Shown here one piece after another: positions 35,231 to 35,386 of a DNA stretch of 35,386 bases. Both the position numbers and the translations under genes were made by a program. This DNA is from Caldilineaceae bacterium (GTDB lineage: Bacteria > Chloroflexota > Anaerolineae > Caldilineales > Caldilineaceae). The DNA lies in the NCBI GenBank assembly GCA_014879855.1, contig JACSRH010000059.1, positions 1-35,386 of the forward strand, given 5' to 3'. The notes under the pieces were generated by a model. It searched no databases. It saw nothing but the letters and a program-made list of their open reading frames with translations, and had not been told where the DNA came from. Numbering within the stretch: position 1 is the first letter of the stretch; every line of letters starts with the position of its first letter.

Positions 35231-35259
35231 ATTGTAGTGGAAGCAAGCACATTGCGCAA
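35231..35259 (-). promoter_or_regulatory. Promoter of the surface operon
   Basis: On the minus strand: -35 TTGCGC (35254-35259), 17-bp spacer, -10 TACAAT (35231-35236). The start point would be near 35224, about 65 nt before the sortase-like gene. It is back to back with the tRNA promoter. Confidence 0.55.
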
Positions 35260-35273
35260 AACGGCGCAGGCTT

Positions 35274-35302
35274 TTGTAGAACACCTGGTTTATCGCTACA
35301 AT
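35274..35302 (+). promoter_or_regulatory. Promoter of tRNA-Sec
   Basis: -35 TTGTAG (35274-35279), 17-bp spacer, -10 TACAAT (35297-35302). The -10 ends 7 nt before the first base of the tRNA, so transcription would start at or next to the mature 5' end. Confidence 0.6.
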
Positions 35303-35309
35303 ATCTGGC

Positions 35310-35386
35310 GGGGAGGCATGTGTCCCGGTGGATGCCCCGGTCTTCAAAATCGGTGGCAGGTGGCGCAGAGCCGGCTGCGGTGGGTT
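35310..35386 (+). tRNA. selC: tRNA-Sec (anticodon TCA), cut by the window edge
   Basis: The layout is that of bacterial selenocysteine tRNA: 8-nt 5' acceptor strand GGGGAGGC (35310-35317), linker AT, a 6-bp D stem (35320-35325 with 35330-35335) with the small loop CGGT, anticodon stem CCGGT/ATCGG (35337-35341 with 35349-35353) and loop CTTCAAA with anticodon TCA at 35344-35346. A long variable arm follows (35356-35364 pairing with 35370-35378, one mismatch, 5-nt loop), then the 5' side of the T stem GTGGG and the first TT of the T loop. The 6-bp D stem with a 4-nt loop, the 9-position variable arm and the UCA anticodon distinguish it from tRNA-Ser and from ordinary suppressors. The 3' part, expected to end in GCCTCCCC, lies beyond the window. 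It reads UGA as selenocysteine with SelA and SelB, which are not in view. Confidence 0.92.

Overview
The window looks like chromosomal DNA of a high-GC, didermless-type bacterium, most likely a member of the Chloroflexota (Anaerolineae/Caldilineae side). This placement is an inference from the mix of families: a glutamate synthase pair, a BMP-type nucleoside ABC transporter, a K+-dependent membrane pyrophosphatase, FabL, and DUF4012, GT117 (DUF2723) and SH3b surface proteins. No rRNA is present to settle it. Codon composition looks even throughout, and there is no prophage, CRISPR array or intact transposon. The right edge carries a truncated selenocysteine tRNA gene, so the organism probably makes selenoproteins.

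Layout, left to right. Positions 1-475 are a scar: the tail of an IS3-type transposase and a PIN-domain toxin with its middle deleted. Positions 476-4607 (minus strand) hold two paralogous, exported, membrane-anchored proteins of unknown function on either side of a YbjQ-family gene. Positions 4798-11531 (minus) are gltB and gltD, separated by a GxxExxY gene flanked by imperfect inverted repeats. Positions 11796-17032 (plus) are a complete BMP-type ABC transporter (promoter, 5' hairpin, lipoprotein, double ATPase, two permeases). A GH13 trehalose-synthase-like enzyme follows at 17034-19157 and appears to have its own promoter inside the last permease gene. Converging on it (minus) are fabL and a tyrosine-recombinase-fold protein that has lost most of its catalytic residues. 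A perfect 21-bp terminator hairpin separates these from a TTG-initiated K+-type membrane pyrophosphatase (21240-23324). Next come a divergent cysteine desulfurase, an orphan OmpR-type response regulator (minus), a UgpC/MsmK-type sugar-transporter ATPase with a good promoter and terminator, and a sirtuin with the class III desuccinylase signature.

The right third (35159 down to 27939, minus strand) reads as one five-gene cell-surface operon from a single promoter. Its genes are a sortase-fold lipoprotein lacking both the catalytic His and Cys, a glycosyltransferase-2/phosphoglycosyltransferase fusion, a two-SH3b exported protein, a GT117-like membrane glycosyltransferase and a DUF4012 membrane protein. 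It plausibly initiates, decorates and attaches a surface glycan. Back to back with this promoter is the promoter of the tRNA-Sec gene.

The least explained items are the paralogous pair at the left, the two pseudo-enzymes (recombinase-like and sortase-like), and the surface operon as a unit.
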